This document shows, one piece after another, positions 52,039 to 60,190 of a stretch of 64,000 nucleotides of DNA (within the stretch, counting starts at the first letter, position 1; every line of letters begins with the position of its first letter). Source of the stretch: Oscillospiraceae bacterium. Its GTDB lineage: Bacteria > Bacillota > Clostridia > Oscillospirales > Ruminococcaceae. The DNA lies in contig JAJQGJ010000016.1 of assembly GCA_021200565.1 (NCBI GenBank), positions 49,711-113,710 of the forward strand. Direction: 5' to 3'. The notes under the pieces are model-generated. The model ran no database searches. It worked only from the letters and a program-made list of their open reading frames with translations, and was not told where the DNA came from. A program made the position numbers and the translations under genes.

Positions 52039-52608
52039 ATGGAGTCCAAGCAGACAACCGAGAAAAAATCCATAAAAAAAGAGGTCTATGCCCTCGTTGC
52101 AATCGTTGTTGTGATAGTGCTTCTGCTGCTTTTCGTGTTCCGGGACAGCCTCTTCGGCGGGGCGCCGTCGGGGTATGAGGATGTCATCAGCCAGTATTTC
52201 ACCGCTATTGCTGACAGGGATTTCCGTTCCTATGTCGACACCATGCCGGATGAAATTGCCGCCGATTATGAAGCGGAGAGAACGGATCTCGGCTACTCCG
52301 AGTATGACTACATCGACGAGCTCTATTATGACATCTATGACACGTTCGGCGAAGATGTTGCGATAAGCCTGACGTTCGGAGAAGCAACCCGCCCGGATGG
52401 CGAATATATCGACTATTTCGCCGAAAGCTATGAAGAGCTCTATGGCGAATCGATCAGCGCCTCCAAAGTCTATGGCGTCTATGTCAACGCCAGCTTCTCC
52501 GGCTCAGTTTCGACGGAGGATGTCGAATTCGAATGCTTCGTCCTCAAAACCGGCGGAAGATGGTATATGGTCGGGTGCGATTTCTGGAGTGAAGAGAGCG
52601 ATGATTAA
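52039..52608 (+). CDS. Membrane-anchored extracellular protein of unknown function
   Basis: 189 residues. A short basic cytosolic start, one membrane helix (about 17-37) and an acidic extracellular domain containing GYEDVISQYFTAIADRDFRS and, at the end, TGGRWYMVGCDFWS. The helix-then-sheet pattern with a terminal W-Y-strand resembles NTF2-like small domains (DUF4878-type), which is only a guess. GGAGGTG precedes the ATG. It lies between glyRS and rpmG with its own terminator. Confidence 0.65.
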   Translation: MESKQTTEKKSIKKEVYALVAIVVVIVLLLLFVFRDSLFGGAPSGYEDVISQYFTAIADRDFRSYVDTMPDEIAADYEAERTDLGYSEYDYIDELYYDIYDTFGEDVAISLTFGEATRPDGEYIDYFAESYEELYGESISASKVYGVYVNASFSGSVSTEDVEFECFVLKTGGRWYMVGCDFWSEESDD

Positions 52609-52644
52609 GCTGTCGCTATTTCGGGCAATGTAAAAATACGATTC

Positions 52645-52690
52645 AGAGCGCCGTGGCTGAATTACTCAGGCACGGCTCTTATAATTTTTT
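52645..52690 (+). terminator. Terminator upstream of rpmG
   Basis: AGAGCGCCGTGGCTGA pairs with TCAGGCACGGCTCT, then ATAATTTTTT. Confidence 0.85.
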
Positions 52691-52702
52691 CTCAAAAAAA
52701 GC

Positions 52703-52731
52703 TTGACAACCCGCAATATCTATGTTATTAT
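52703..52731 (+). promoter_or_regulatory. rpmG-secE-nusG promoter
   Basis: TTGACA (52703-52708), 17-bp spacer, TATTAT (52726-52731). About 155 nt of leader follow, with GCGGGG/CGGCAA-type structures but no identified riboswitch. Confidence 0.8.
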
Positions 52732-52892
52732 AGTCTCACCTCTTTGCGGGGTCTTTTTTTGGTACGCAAAAATTCCGGCGTGCTGGGGCTTCGCAGGCGG
52801 GAGAGCGGCGGTCTTTGGCTGCTTTCCGGCAAATAGAGGGAGGCAAATACCTGCGGTTCCGCAGGAAAAATTCTTCAGGAGGTGCCGAAAAA

Positions 52893-53042
52893 ATGAGGAA
52901 CAATGTAATTCTTGCATGCACCGAGTGCAAGCAGAGAAACTACACCACAAAGAAAAACAAGAAGAATGATCCCGACAGACTTGAAATGAATAAGTATTGC
53001 AAGCACTGCAGGAAGCACACTCTTCACAGAGAAACCAAGTAA
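52893..53042 (+). CDS. rpmG: 50S ribosomal protein L33
   Basis: 49 residues. It contains the zinc-binding form: CTECK near the start and [14 protein letters not shown] at the end (four cysteines), with [20 protein letters not shown] between. The ATG at 52893 follows AGGAGGTGCCG; a longer frame upstream runs over the leader. It starts the rpmG-secE-nusG-rplK-rplA cluster; no tRNA-Trp precedes secE as in some Firmicutes. Confidence 0.96.
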   Translation: MRNNVILACTECKQRNYTTKKNKKNDPDRLEMNKYCKHCRKHTLHRETK

Positions 53043-53054
53043 GGAGGACCCGGC

Positions 53055-53309
53055 ATGGCAGATGAAAAAGACGTAAAGGTCGAAAGCGCTCCCAAGAAGG
53101 CGGCAAAGAAGAAAGCCAAGAAGCCGAACAGGGTTGTAAAGTTCGTCCGTGACCTCATTTCCGAGGTCAAGAAGGTTGTCTGGCCTTCCAGAAAGCAGGT
53201 TCTCAACAACACCGGTGTCGTTCTGGCAGTGTGCATCATAAGCGGTGCGGCTCTGTTTGCAGTCGACTCGATATTCGGACTGCTTCTGAGACTGGTAACA
53301 GGCTCATAA
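53055..53309 (+). CDS. secE: Preprotein translocase subunit SecE
   Basis: 84 residues. A Lys-rich N-terminus, amphipathic helix VVKFVRDLISEVKKVVWPSR and one membrane helix. It clamps SecY in the translocon. The ATG lies 12 bp after rpmG with AAGGAGG. Confidence 0.95.
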   Translation: MADEKDVKVESAPKKAAKKKAKKPNRVVKFVRDLISEVKKVVWPSRKQVLNNTGVVLAVCIISGAALFAVDSIFGLLLRLVTGS

Positions 53310-53354
53310 TCAGGTCTTATTTCGGTAATACGAAAAATCAAAGGAGATCAGTTC

Positions 53355-53909
53355 ATGGAAGATAACGCTCAGGCGAAATGGTATGTTGCTCACACCTATT
53401 CAGGATATGAGAACAAGGTTAAGCAGAATATTGAAAAGGTAGTTGAGAACCGCAGACTTCAGGATATGATCCAGGAGGTCAGAATTCCGCTTGAAACCAC
53501 CGACGAGGCAGAAGCTCCTGCTGAGGACGGAAAGAAGCGCAAGAAGGAAGACAACAAGCTCTTCCCGAGCTACGTCCTTATAAAAATGGTGATGACCGAC
53601 GACACATGGTATATCGTCAGAAACACCAGAGGCGTCACCGGCTTCGTGGGACCAGGGTCAAAGCCGGTTCCGCTCACCGACAAAGAGGTGGCTGCGTTGG
53701 GCGTTGACTTCGTGAAGGTTTCTGAGGCGTCAGTCGGCTTCGAGGTCGGCGACACAATCACCGTCACAAGTGGTCCTTTCAACGGATGGCTCGGTTCGGT
53801 ACAGTCTATCAATATCGAGGATCAGACTGCGGTCATCGCTGTTTCAATGTTCGGGCGTGAAACCGAGGCTACCATCTCAATCTCGCAGATTAAAAAGCTC
53901 GAGGAATAA
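53355..53909 (+). CDS. nusG: Transcription elongation/antitermination factor NusG
   Basis: 184 residues. NGN domain (KWYVAHTYSGYENKVKQNIE, YVLIKMVMTDDTWYIVRNT, GVTGFVGPG) and C-terminal KOW domain (GDTITVTSGPFNGWLGSVQS). It couples RNA polymerase to ribosomes and Rho. A charged insertion (EAPAEDGKKRKKEDNK) lies in the middle. It directly follows secE. Confidence 0.97.
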   Translation: MEDNAQAKWYVAHTYSGYENKVKQNIEKVVENRRLQDMIQEVRIPLETTDEAEAPAEDGKKRKKEDNKLFPSYVLIKMVMTDDTWYIVRNTRGVTGFVGPGSKPVPLTDKEVAALGVDFVKVSEASVGFEVGDTITVTSGPFNGWLGSVQSINIEDQTAVIAVSMFGRETEATISISQIKKLEE

Positions 53910-54050
53910 GCAATTAATTCAGTGGGAGAGCAGGAAGCCTTGCTCGCCTAATAGATGGGGTGGATTGTGCAAACAATTTGCAAGCAAATTCGATGCAAGA
54001 TGTAAATTGTCTCCGTCTCGTCTATCACCACAAAATTGGAGGAAATTATT

Positions 54051-54476
54051 ATGGCACAGAAAGTTACAGGAATTATCAAGCTTCAGATTCCCGCCGGCAA
54101 GGCAACCCCTGCACCGCCGGTTGGTCCTGCGCTCGGTCAGCACGGCGTAAACATCATGGCGTTCACCAAGGACTTCAACGAGAGAACCAAGAACGACATG
54201 GGTCTTATCATCCCGGTTGTCATCACCGTTTACTCCGACCGTTCGTTCACATTCATCACAAAGACTCCGCCGGCAGCTGTTCTTATCAAGAAGGCTTGCG
54301 GAATCGAGACCGCTTCAGGCACACCTAACAAGACTAAGGTTGCAACCATCACCCGCGATCAGGTAAGAGCTATCGCCGAGCAGAAGATGCCCGACCTCAA
54401 CGCTGCTTCCGTTGAAGCTGCAATGAGCATGATCGCTGGTACAGCTAGGTCAATGGGCGTAGTAGTTGCCGACTGA
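54051..54476 (+). CDS. rplK: 50S ribosomal protein L11
   Basis: 141 residues. [20 protein letters not shown] and [19 protein letters not shown] in the N-terminal domain; [20 protein letters not shown] in the rRNA-binding C-terminal domain. It forms the GTPase-associated centre. The ATG at 54051 follows TTGGAGGAAATTATT. Confidence 0.98.
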   Translation: MAQKVTGIIKLQIPAGKATPAPPVGPALGQHGVNIMAFTKDFNERTKNDMGLIIPVVITVYSDRSFTFITKTPPAAVLIKKACGIETASGTPNKTKVATITRDQVRAIAEQKMPDLNAASVEAAMSMIAGTARSMGVVVAD

Positions 54477-54547
54477 CGTCGTCAACTACAGAAGTTCGAC
54501 TGCGTCGAACTTCAGCGGTGTTAAAAGTTTGAACGAACTAAAAACAA

Positions 54548-54579
54548 GTGGGAGGAATAACCTTTTTCCGCTAAACCAC
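54548..54579 (+). promoter_or_regulatory. Possible L1 autoregulatory hairpin
   Basis: GTGGGAGGAATAACC...AACCAC between rplK and rplA forms a stem that could mimic the 23S L1 site; the position fits L1 feedback control. This is inference. Confidence 0.35.
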
Positions 54580-54605
54580 TATTTTATATAAAGGAGTAAA
54601 TTTAC

Positions 54606-55301
54606 ATGAAACACGGAAAGAAATATGTCGATTCGTTAAAGACTATAGACAAAACAAAGCAGTATGATGTCAAGGAGGCTGTTGCACTTTCAAGTGCAAA
54701 TGCAAAAGCCAAGTTTGACGAGACCATCGAAGTACACATCCGCCTGGGCGTTGACTCCCGTCACGCAGACCAGCAGGTAAGAGGCGCAGTTATCCTGCCT
54801 CACGGAACCGGCAAGACTGTCAGAACCCTCGTTTTCTGCAAGGAAGACAAGTATGAGGCAGCCAAGGCAGCAGGAGCTGACTACGTCGGCGGCATCGAGT
54901 ATGTCGACAAGATCATGAAGGAAAACTGGTTCGATTTCGACGTCGTTATCGCTTCTCCCGACATGATGGGCGTTGTAGGACGCTTAGGTAAGGTTTTAGG
55001 TCCTAAGGGACTCATGCCTAACCCGAAGTCCGGAACCGTTTCGCCCGACGTTGCAAGAGCAGTCACCGAAGCTAAGGCTGGTAAGATCGAGTACCGTCTC
55101 GATAAGACCAACATCATCCACTGCCCGATTGGCAAAGCATCCTTCGGCGAAGAGAAGCTTTCTGAGAACTTCGAGACTCTCCTCGAAGCAATCGTAAAGG
55201 CTAAGCCGGCTGCTGCAAAGGGTCAGTACCTCAAGAGCGTAGTAGTCGCTTCCACCATGGGTGTTGGCGTTAAGGTCAATACGGCAAAATATGGCGTATA
55301 A
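54606..55301 (+). CDS. rplA: 50S ribosomal protein L1
   Basis: 231 residues. [60 protein letters not shown] and [14 protein letters not shown] are diagnostic. It forms the L1 stalk that handles E-site tRNA. The TAA stop abuts a family C repeat. Confidence 0.98.
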   Translation: MKHGKKYVDSLKTIDKTKQYDVKEAVALSSANAKAKFDETIEVHIRLGVDSRHADQQVRGAVILPHGTGKTVRTLVFCKEDKYEAAKAAGADYVGGIEYVDKIMKENWFDFDVVIASPDMMGVVGRLGKVLGPKGLMPNPKSGTVSPDVARAVTEAKAGKIEYRLDKTNIIHCPIGKASFGEEKLSENFETLLEAIVKAKPAAAKGQYLKSVVVASTMGVGVKVNTAKYGV

Positions 55302-55398
55302 TTCGTAATTATCGCGAATTATATGTAGGGGCGGATATTATCCGCCCGGGTTTTCTCCGGCGATTGGTTACGGGCGGATAATATCCGCCCCTACAGAA
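55301..55398. repeat. Family C copy followed by family A copy A9
   Basis: AATTCGTAATTATCGCGAAT then GTAGGGGCGGATATTATCCG and its complement about 25 bp apart. This element splits the L11-L1 transcript from rplJ-rplL. Confidence 0.8.
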
Positions 55399-55413
55399 AT
55401 CGTCCCAAACCAC

Positions 55414-55442
55414 TTGACAAATACCATTTTGTATGGTATAAA
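55414..55442 (+). promoter_or_regulatory. rplJL promoter
   Basis: TTGACA (55414-55419), 17-bp spacer, TATAAA (55437-55442). Confidence 0.8.
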
Positions 55443-55449
55443 TAATATG

Positions 55450-55635
55450 CTTCGTTTCTAAAGACAGCCGGTATTTTTCGGACAAGTCCGAAAAAGTAAA
55501 TCCTGCCGAGGAAAAGAGTAGTTTTATGATTCTACGTCCTTTTCTCGACCTGTCGGGAAGAGGACTTTTCAATATGAAATGGAGCAAATGCGAAAGAACC
55601 GAGTCCTTTCGTAAAAAATCTATTTCAAAGAGGTG
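55450..55635 (+). promoter_or_regulatory. Ribosomal protein L10 leader
   Basis: About 185 nt of structured RNA between promoter and rplJ. TTTTTCGGACAAGTCCGAAAAA forms one hairpin, and GAGGAAAAG..CTTTTCTCGACCTGTC another. Position, length and structure match the L10 leader (Rfam L10_leader), bound by the L10-(L12)4 complex for autogenous control. Confidence 0.75.
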
Positions 55636-55641
55636 AAAATA

Positions 55642-56148
55642 ATGCCCAACGCAAATGTTCTTAACGAGAAGAAGGCTAAGGTCGCTGAAATAAGCGAGAT
55701 GCTCAAGAGTTCCAAGGCTGGTGTTCTCGTTAGCTACAGCGGTATCACTGTCGAGGATGACACAAAGCTTCGTAAGGAGCTCAGAGAAGCAGGAATCAAG
55801 TACACCGTCGAGAAGAACACTCTTCTTCGGTTTGCTATGAAGGACTCCGGCTATGACGCTCTTACTGACGTTCTTTCCGGAACAACTGCAATCGCAGTTT
55901 CAGCTGACGACGAGACCGCAGCAGCAAGAATCCTTGGCAAGTACGCTGAGGAGCACGAAAACTTCAAGCTCAAGGCCGGCTTCATCGATGATGAAATCTA
56001 TGACGCCGACGGAGTTATGGCTCTTTCGAAGATTCCTTCAAAGGAAGCCCTTCTTTCGATGCTCGTTGGTTCTCTCCAGGGACCGATGCAGAAGCTTGCA
56101 GCAACGCTCCAGGCTCTCGCAGACAAACAGGAGGGAGAGGCTGCATAA
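55642..56148 (+). CDS. rplJ: 50S ribosomal protein L10
   Basis: 168 residues. LKSSKAGVLVSYSGITVEDD, KLRKELREAGIKYTVEKNTL and a C-terminal helix that binds L7/L12 dimers. It is the base of the ribosomal stalk. The ATG at 55642 is preceded by GAGGTGAAAATA, better than the ATG three codons upstream. Confidence 0.97.
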   Translation: MPNANVLNEKKAKVAEISEMLKSSKAGVLVSYSGITVEDDTKLRKELREAGIKYTVEKNTLLRFAMKDSGYDALTDVLSGTTAIAVSADDETAAARILGKYAEEHENFKLKAGFIDDEIYDADGVMALSKIPSKEALLSMLVGSLQGPMQKLAATLQALADKQEGEAA

Positions 56149-56209
56149 TTGCAGACTTTCAGTCCTCAGACAAAATTTCAATTATTACTTTTAAAGGAGA
56201 TTTACTAAA

Positions 56210-56581
56210 ATGGCTTCAGAGAAAATTTTAAAGTTTGTAGAAGACGTCAAGGGTCTTTCCGTATTGGAACTCAAGGAACTTATTGACGCAATCCAGGAAG
56301 AATTCGGAGTAACCGCTGCTGTTGCTGCTGCTCCCGCTGCTGGCGGAGCTGCTGCTGCACCTGCAGAGCAGACTGAATTCACCGTTGTTCTTGCTTCCTT
56401 CGGCGACGCTAAGATGGCTGTCATCAAGGCTGTCAAGGAAATCTTGGGTCTCGGTCTTAAGGAGTCCAAGGAATTCGTTGAAGGCGCTCCCAAGAATGTC
56501 AAGGAAGGCGTTTCCAAGGCAGAGGCTGACGAGCTCAAGGAAAAGCTCGAAGCAGCTGGAGCTACTGTTGAGATCAAGTAA
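56210..56581 (+). CDS. rplL: 50S ribosomal protein L7/L12
   Basis: 123 residues. N-terminal dimerisation domain ([20 protein letters not shown]), Ala-rich hinge, and C-terminal factor-binding domain ([40 protein letters not shown]). It recruits translation factors. rpoB, its usual downstream neighbour, is absent; a terminator and a type III toxin-antitoxin system follow. Confidence 0.98.
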   Translation: MASEKILKFVEDVKGLSVLELKELIDAIQEEFGVTAAVAAAPAAGGAAAAPAEQTEFTVVLASFGDAKMAVIKAVKEILGLGLKESKEFVEGAPKNVKEGVSKAEADELKEKLEAAGATVEIK

Positions 56582-56594
56582 TTCTGACTATGCG

Positions 56595-56622
56595 AAAGCC
56601 GCCTGTAATGGCGGCTTTTTTG
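56595..56622 (+). terminator. rplJL terminator
   Basis: AAAGCCGCC/GGCGGCTTT stem with TGTAAT loop then TTTTG. Confidence 0.9.
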
Positions 56623-56663
56623 TTGCCGGGGAAAGAAAAAACTAAAAATATGCTCAATAGGGC

Positions 56664-56691
56664 TTGCATTTTCCCGGATTTTGTGTATAAT
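56664..56691 (+). promoter_or_regulatory. Promoter of the TenpI-like RNA antitoxin
   Basis: TTGCAT (56664-56669), 16-bp spacer, TATAAT (56686-56691). Confidence 0.75.
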
Positions 56692-56697
56692 ATAAGT

Positions 56698-56839
56698 AGA
56701 AGATGCGTCTTCTGCTTCGCTGAACGATGACGAGTGACGGTTCCGACTCGTCGGTAATATAAAAACTGACCGTGCGAAGATGATGTGTGACGGTTCTGAC
56801 ACATCGGTAAAATAAAACTGACCGAGCGAAGAAAATCCT
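56698..56839 (+). ncRNA. Type III RNA antitoxin with tandem pseudoknot repeats (TenpI-like)
   Basis: A 5' hairpin (AGAAGATGCGTCTTCT, 56698-56713) precedes two tandem repeats of 53 and 52 nt at 56726-56778 and 56779-56830. In each, a 7-bp stem encloses loop GACGGTTCYG: GACGAGT/ACTCGTC in repeat 1 and GATGTGT/ACACATC in repeat 2. These stems differ by compensatory changes, direct evidence of selection for RNA pairing. CGGT in the loop can pair with ACCG downstream, giving an H-type pseudoknot, the fold of known type III antitoxin RNAs. The toxin would cleave the transcript between repeats and be held by each pseudoknot. Confidence 0.85.
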
Positions 56840-56871
56840 CGAGGGTGACCGGTTGGTCATCCTCGTTTTTT
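56840..56871 (+). terminator. Attenuating terminator between TenpI-like RNA and toxin
   Basis: CGAGGGTGACC pairs with GGTCATCCTCG around GGTT, then TTTTTT. Type III systems carry this terminator to keep antitoxin RNA in excess over toxin mRNA. Confidence 0.9.
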
Positions 56872-56884
56872 GCGGGTGATTCTT

Positions 56885-57355
56885 TTGGTATTTGACGTAG
56901 ATTTATACTTATTGTCCCCTAAATTCACGGCTGACTATCCGCCCGAAAGGTTTCCCGAGCTGATGCACAAGCACGGAAGACCTTACACTTGCTTACTCAT
57001 CGACACGCACGATGATTATTTCATCTGCGTCCCGTTCCGCTCGGACATCCATCACAAAAACGCATTTTTATTTACGAATACTGAACGCTCGAAGCGTTCC
57101 CACTCCGGACTCGATTTCTCGAAAATCGTCATCGTCAGTGACACAGACTACTTCGACACAGAGAATGCCATCGTCGACCAGGACGAATATGCAGAAATGA
57201 AGAGAAATCTGCCGACCATCGTCAGAGCGGCTGTCAGCTACGTCGATACATATATAAATCACGTCACCGGCAAAGCGAAGCTCCACCCAAGGGAGTTTGC
57301 AAGGAAATATCAGTTTTCAACTCTGCCGTATTTCCATGATGTCATGGGAATATGA
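56885..57355 (+). CDS. Type III toxin, TenpN-like endoribonuclease
   Basis: 156 residues. The conserved order FICVPFRSDIHHKNAFLFT, then GLDFSKIVIVSDTDYFD, then IVDQDEYAEMKRNLPTIVRA, then a C-terminal STLPYFHDVMGI fits TenpN toxins (ToxN/AbiQ superfamily), endoribonucleases that both halt growth and abort phage infection. The start is TTG at 56885, placed by GGGTGAT four bases upstream, immediately after the terminator; earlier in-frame starts lie within the terminator T-tract. It has the standard type III order: promoter, repeat RNA, terminator, toxin. Gene location after rplL is unusual. Confidence 0.85.
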   Translation: MVFDVDLYLLSPKFTADYPPERFPELMHKHGRPYTCLLIDTHDDYFICVPFRSDIHHKNAFLFTNTERSKRSHSGLDFSKIVIVSDTDYFDTENAIVDQDEYAEMKRNLPTIVRAAVSYVDTYINHVTGKAKLHPREFARKYQFSTLPYFHDVMGI

Positions 57356-57359
57356 TCCC

Positions 57360-57387
57360 TTGACAAATCCCTAAAATCGGCTATAAT
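57360..57387 (+). promoter_or_regulatory. metG promoter
   Basis: TTGACA (57360-57365), 16-bp spacer, TATAAT (57382-57387). The spacer AATCCCTAAAATCGGC resembles that of the EIIC-like gene. Confidence 0.8.
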
Positions 57388-57436
57388 ATAAAGGCAGGGT
57401 TTATTGAACCCAATTTTACGAGAGGAAGGAATCATC

Positions 57437-59422
57437 ATGGACAAAAAACCGTATCTTATTACCACCGCTATTGCCTATACGTCTAAGAAGCCTCATATCG
57501 GCAACACTTACGATGCAGTATGCGCTGATGCTCTGGCGAGGTTCAAGCGAATGCAGGGATATGACGTTTTCTTCCTTACCGGAACAGACGAGCACGGTCA
57601 GAAGATTGAGCAGCAGGCTATCTCTGAGGGAATCACCCCGAAGGAGCACGTCGACAAGGTTGCCGGCGAGGTCAAGGAAATCTACGACATGCTCGGCATC
57701 TCCTACAACCGTTTCATAAGAACAACAGATCCTGATCACGAAAGAAACGTCCAGAAAATTTTCAAGAAGCTTTACGACCAGGGCGACATCTATAAGAGCG
57801 AATATGAGGGCGAATACTGCGTCACATGCGAGAGCTTCTACACTGAGACTCAGCTTGTCGACGGCAAGTGCCCCGACTGCGGCGGCGAGGTCAAGAAAAC
57901 AAAAGAAGAAGCCTATTTCCTGAGGCTTTCGAAATATCAGAAGCAATTAGAAGATTTATTTGAGAATAACCCAGAATTCATCCAGCCGGTTTCAAGGCGC
58001 AAGGAAATGGTCAATAATTTCCTAAAGCCCGGTCTTCAGGACCTCTGCGTCACCCGTTCTTCATTCAAGTGGGGAATCCCGGTTGATTTCGACCCGAAGC
58101 ACGTTGTCTATGTCTGGATCGACGCTCTGACCAACTATATCTCGGGTCTTGGCTACGATGTCGACAACCCGAGCGAGGATTATAAGAAATACTGGACCAA
58201 CTGCACCCACGTTATCGGAAAGGACATCTTAAGATTCCATTCGATCTACTGGATTGCCGAGCTGATGGCGCTGGGAATTGAACTCCCGAAGAAGATTTTT
58301 GCGCACCCGTGGCTTCTCTTCGGAACCGACAAGATGTCAAAATCGAAGGGCAACGTCATCTATGCCGACGATCTCGTGAAGAGATTCGGCGTCGACGCAA
58401 CGAGATATTATCTCTTAAGCGAGATGCCTTTCACCGCCGACGGCTCAATCTACTACGAAAACGTAATCGAAAGATACAATACGGACCTTGCAAATAACAT
58501 CGGAAACCTCGTCAACCGCACCGTCACGATGGTGAATAAGTACTTTGACGGCGTCGTAATCGCTCCTCACGACAAGACGGAGAATGATTTTGATCTCGAA
58601 GCATGCTGCGTTGCCGCTAAAAAGAGCATGGAGGAGCATTTTGAGTCCTTCCATCTTGCAGATGCGGCTTCGGATCTCATCACTCTTGCAAGACGAGCCA
58701 ACAAGTATATCGACGAAAACGAGCCCTGGAAGCTTGCGAAGACTGATGAGGGCAAATCGAGGCTCGAAACGGTCATGTATGAGCTCATCGAGACCATCCG
58801 CTTTATCGGCGTTCTTTCCGCTCCGTTCATGCCGGAGACATCCGAAAAGATTCTCTCGCAGATCGGAACTGATGTGAGTAGACTAGACACTCTTGACAGC
58901 TTCGGCGGATATGTTGCAGGAAATAAAGTCGGTCAGGCTGTTCCTCTGTTCGCAAGAATCGATTCCGAAAAGGTTCTGAAAGAGCTGAACGAAGAGCGTG
59001 AAAAGCTCCAGGCGGAGCTCGCCAAGAAGACTGAAGAAGCCACAGCTGAAGCTACAGCTCAAGCCACAGCTAAAGCTGAAAAGATAGAGTTAGCACCCGA
59101 AATCACTATAGACGAATTCATGAAGACCGAGCTTCGGGCGGCTAAAGTAAAAGACTGCGTCAAGCTCGAGAAATCGAATAAGCTTCTCAAGCTCACGCTT
59201 GATGACGGCATGGGCGGCAGGCAGGTTGTTTCCGGAATTGCCAAGTGGTATAAGCCGGAGGATCTCATCGGAAAGACGATTGTTGTTGTCGCCAACCTGA
59301 AACCCGCCAAGCTCTGCGGAGAAATATCTCAGGGTATGATAGTCTGCGCCGAAATGCCTGATGGCACGGCAAAGGTCACATTCCTTGACGACTCGGTTCC
59401 CGCCGGAGCGAAATTAAGATAG
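57437..59422 (+). CDS. metG: Methionyl-tRNA synthetase with C-terminal tRNA-binding domain
   Basis: 661 residues, class I synthetase. Adenylate-forming PHIGNTYD (HIGH-like), FKRMQGYDVFFLTGTDEHGQ, a zinc knuckle with CVTCESF and CPDCGGEV, and KMSKSKGN. The anticodon domain is followed by an Ala/Thr/Glu-rich repeated linker (EATAEATAQATAKAEK) and a Trbp111-type OB domain (KVKDCVKLEKSNKLLKLTLD). It is flanked by two different type III toxin-antitoxin systems. The ATG at 57437 follows GAGGAAGGAATCATC. Confidence 0.97.
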   Translation: MDKKPYLITTAIAYTSKKPHIGNTYDAVCADALARFKRMQGYDVFFLTGTDEHGQKIEQQAISEGITPKEHVDKVAGEVKEIYDMLGISYNRFIRTTDPDHERNVQKIFKKLYDQGDIYKSEYEGEYCVTCESFYTETQLVDGKCPDCGGEVKKTKEEAYFLRLSKYQKQLEDLFENNPEFIQPVSRRKEMVNNFLKPGLQDLCVTRSSFKWGIPVDFDPKHVVYVWIDALTNYISGLGYDVDNPSEDYKKYWTNCTHVIGKDILRFHSIYWIAELMALGIELPKKIFAHPWLLFGTDKMSKSKGNVIYADDLVKRFGVDATRYYLLSEMPFTADGSIYYENVIERYNTDLANNIGNLVNRTVTMVNKYFDGVVIAPHDKTENDFDLEACCVAAKKSMEEHFESFHLADAASDLITLARRANKYIDENEPWKLAKTDEGKSRLETVMYELIETIRFIGVLSAPFMPETSEKILSQIGTDVSRLDTLDSFGGYVAGNKVGQAVPLFARIDSEKVLKELNEEREKLQAELAKKTEEATAEATAQATAKAEKIELAPEITIDEFMKTELRAAKVKDCVKLEKSNKLLKLTLDDGMGGRQVVSGIAKWYKPEDLIGKTIVVVANLKPAKLCGEISQGMIVCAEMPDGTAKVTFLDDSVPAGAKLR

Positions 59423-59489
59423 CCAGTTCCTTTTTCCTAATGGCGAGGGCTGCTCTGTACATTCGGCAGCCCTCCCCTCCTACATTTAC

Positions 59490-59564
59490 CTGTCCGTAGC
59501 TCAGTGGATAGAGCAATACGCTCCGACCGTATGTGCGCAGGTTCAATTCCTGTCGGACAGACCA
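59490..59564 (+). tRNA. tRNA-Arg (anticodon CCG)
   Basis: 75 nt including encoded CCA. Acceptor stem CTGTCCG/CGGACAG, D arm GCTC..GAGC, anticodon stem ATACG/CGTAT with loop CTCCGAC giving CCG, T arm with GGTTCAATTCC. It reads CGG arginine codons. Confidence 0.95.
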
Positions 59565-59601
59565 AAATAAAAGCGACCTCTTGTGGGTCGTTTTATTTTG
59601 G
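59564..59601 (+). terminator. tRNA-Arg terminator
   Basis: AAAATAAAAGCGACC pairs with GGGTCGTTTTATTTT, TCTTGT loop. Confidence 0.85.
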
Positions 59602-59635
59602 CTTGTTTGATAGTTGCGAGAAACTGCCGCCTGCA

Positions 59636-59663
59636 TCTCGTACGCCCTCTCAGTCAGTTTGTC
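59636..59663. repeat. Partial family B arm at the CptN-like stop
   Basis: CGCCCTCTCAGTCAGTTTGT overlaps the last codons of the toxin gene; only the left end of a family B element is present. Confidence 0.55.
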
Positions 59664-60145
59664 AGCTTCTTCTCAATGCTTAACACATCCGGAAACACGA
59701 GCTCGGGGTGACCGTTATGTACAAGTGCTATTACTCTCTGCGCAGACCTTTTCAGCTCTTTCTCAAAGGCGCCGTCGACTCTGACCGGCACACCGTCTTT
59801 CGAATTGATATACTGGCTTTCAAAGTATTCTCTGGTTACTGGAAACATATTCTGAATCAAAAAAGCACTGTTCCGACCTAAAACCCTGCCAAACAGAATG
59901 GTGTCGCATTTTCCGTACTTCTTTCGCTTATTCCCAGCTATTTTTTGATACTTTTCCACCTTTGAGCTTATAGGAATAACCCAGTAGAGACCGGTTTTGC
60001 AGTCCAGATAGGCATAAAAGCATGGACGACCATGCGCCCGTCCATCTTCGTCTGCTTTGTTTGGCATCAGATACGGATCGGGAAACTCAGAATAGAACTT
60101 ATCGGACATGAAATAAAAGCCGCCAGCGACTGGATTCTCAACCAT
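59654..60145 (-). CDS. Type III toxin, CptN-like endoribonuclease
   Basis: 163 residues. RPCFYAYLDCKTGLYWVIPI followed by SSKVEKYQ, then GKCDTILFGRVLGRNSAFLI and QNMFPVTREYFESQYI, and a final VFPDVLSIEKKL match the CptN branch of the ToxN/AbiQ superfamily, known from gut Clostridia. These RNases cleave cellular and antitoxin RNAs. The ATG at 60145 is set by GGAGGTCGAA and lies right after the terminator; a longer frame would run through the RNA antitoxin. Complete promoter, repeats and terminator upstream suggest a working system. Confidence 0.88.
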   Translation of the reverse strand: MVENPVAGGFYFMSDKFYSEFPDPYLMPNKADEDGRAHGRPCFYAYLDCKTGLYWVIPISSKVEKYQKIAGNKRKKYGKCDTILFGRVLGRNSAFLIQNMFPVTREYFESQYINSKDGVPVRVDGAFEKELKRSAQRVIALVHNGHPELVFPDVLSIEKKLTN

Positions 60146-60160
60146 TTCGACCTCCGAAAA

Positions 60161-60190
60161 ATAAAAGGCTGTCGGAAAAGTCCAACAGCC
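60161..60190 (-). terminator. Attenuating terminator between CptI-like RNA and toxin
   Basis: Minus strand GGCTGTTGGA pairs with TCCGACAGCC around CTTT, followed by TTTTAT. Confidence 0.9.

Noticed and set aside
6835..55398. Family A repeats considered as a CRISPR array
   Set aside because: Copies are dispersed over 50 kb, palindromic and not regularly spaced; no cas gene is present.
56698..56839. Tandem repeats considered as CRISPR or tandem riboswitch
   Set aside because: Only two units with covarying stems, no spacers, followed by terminator and a ToxN-like gene; type III antitoxin explains all of this.
59376..59636. 86-codon minus-strand ORF over tRNA-Arg
   Set aside because: Antisense translation of the tRNA and its terminator; no ribosome binding site.
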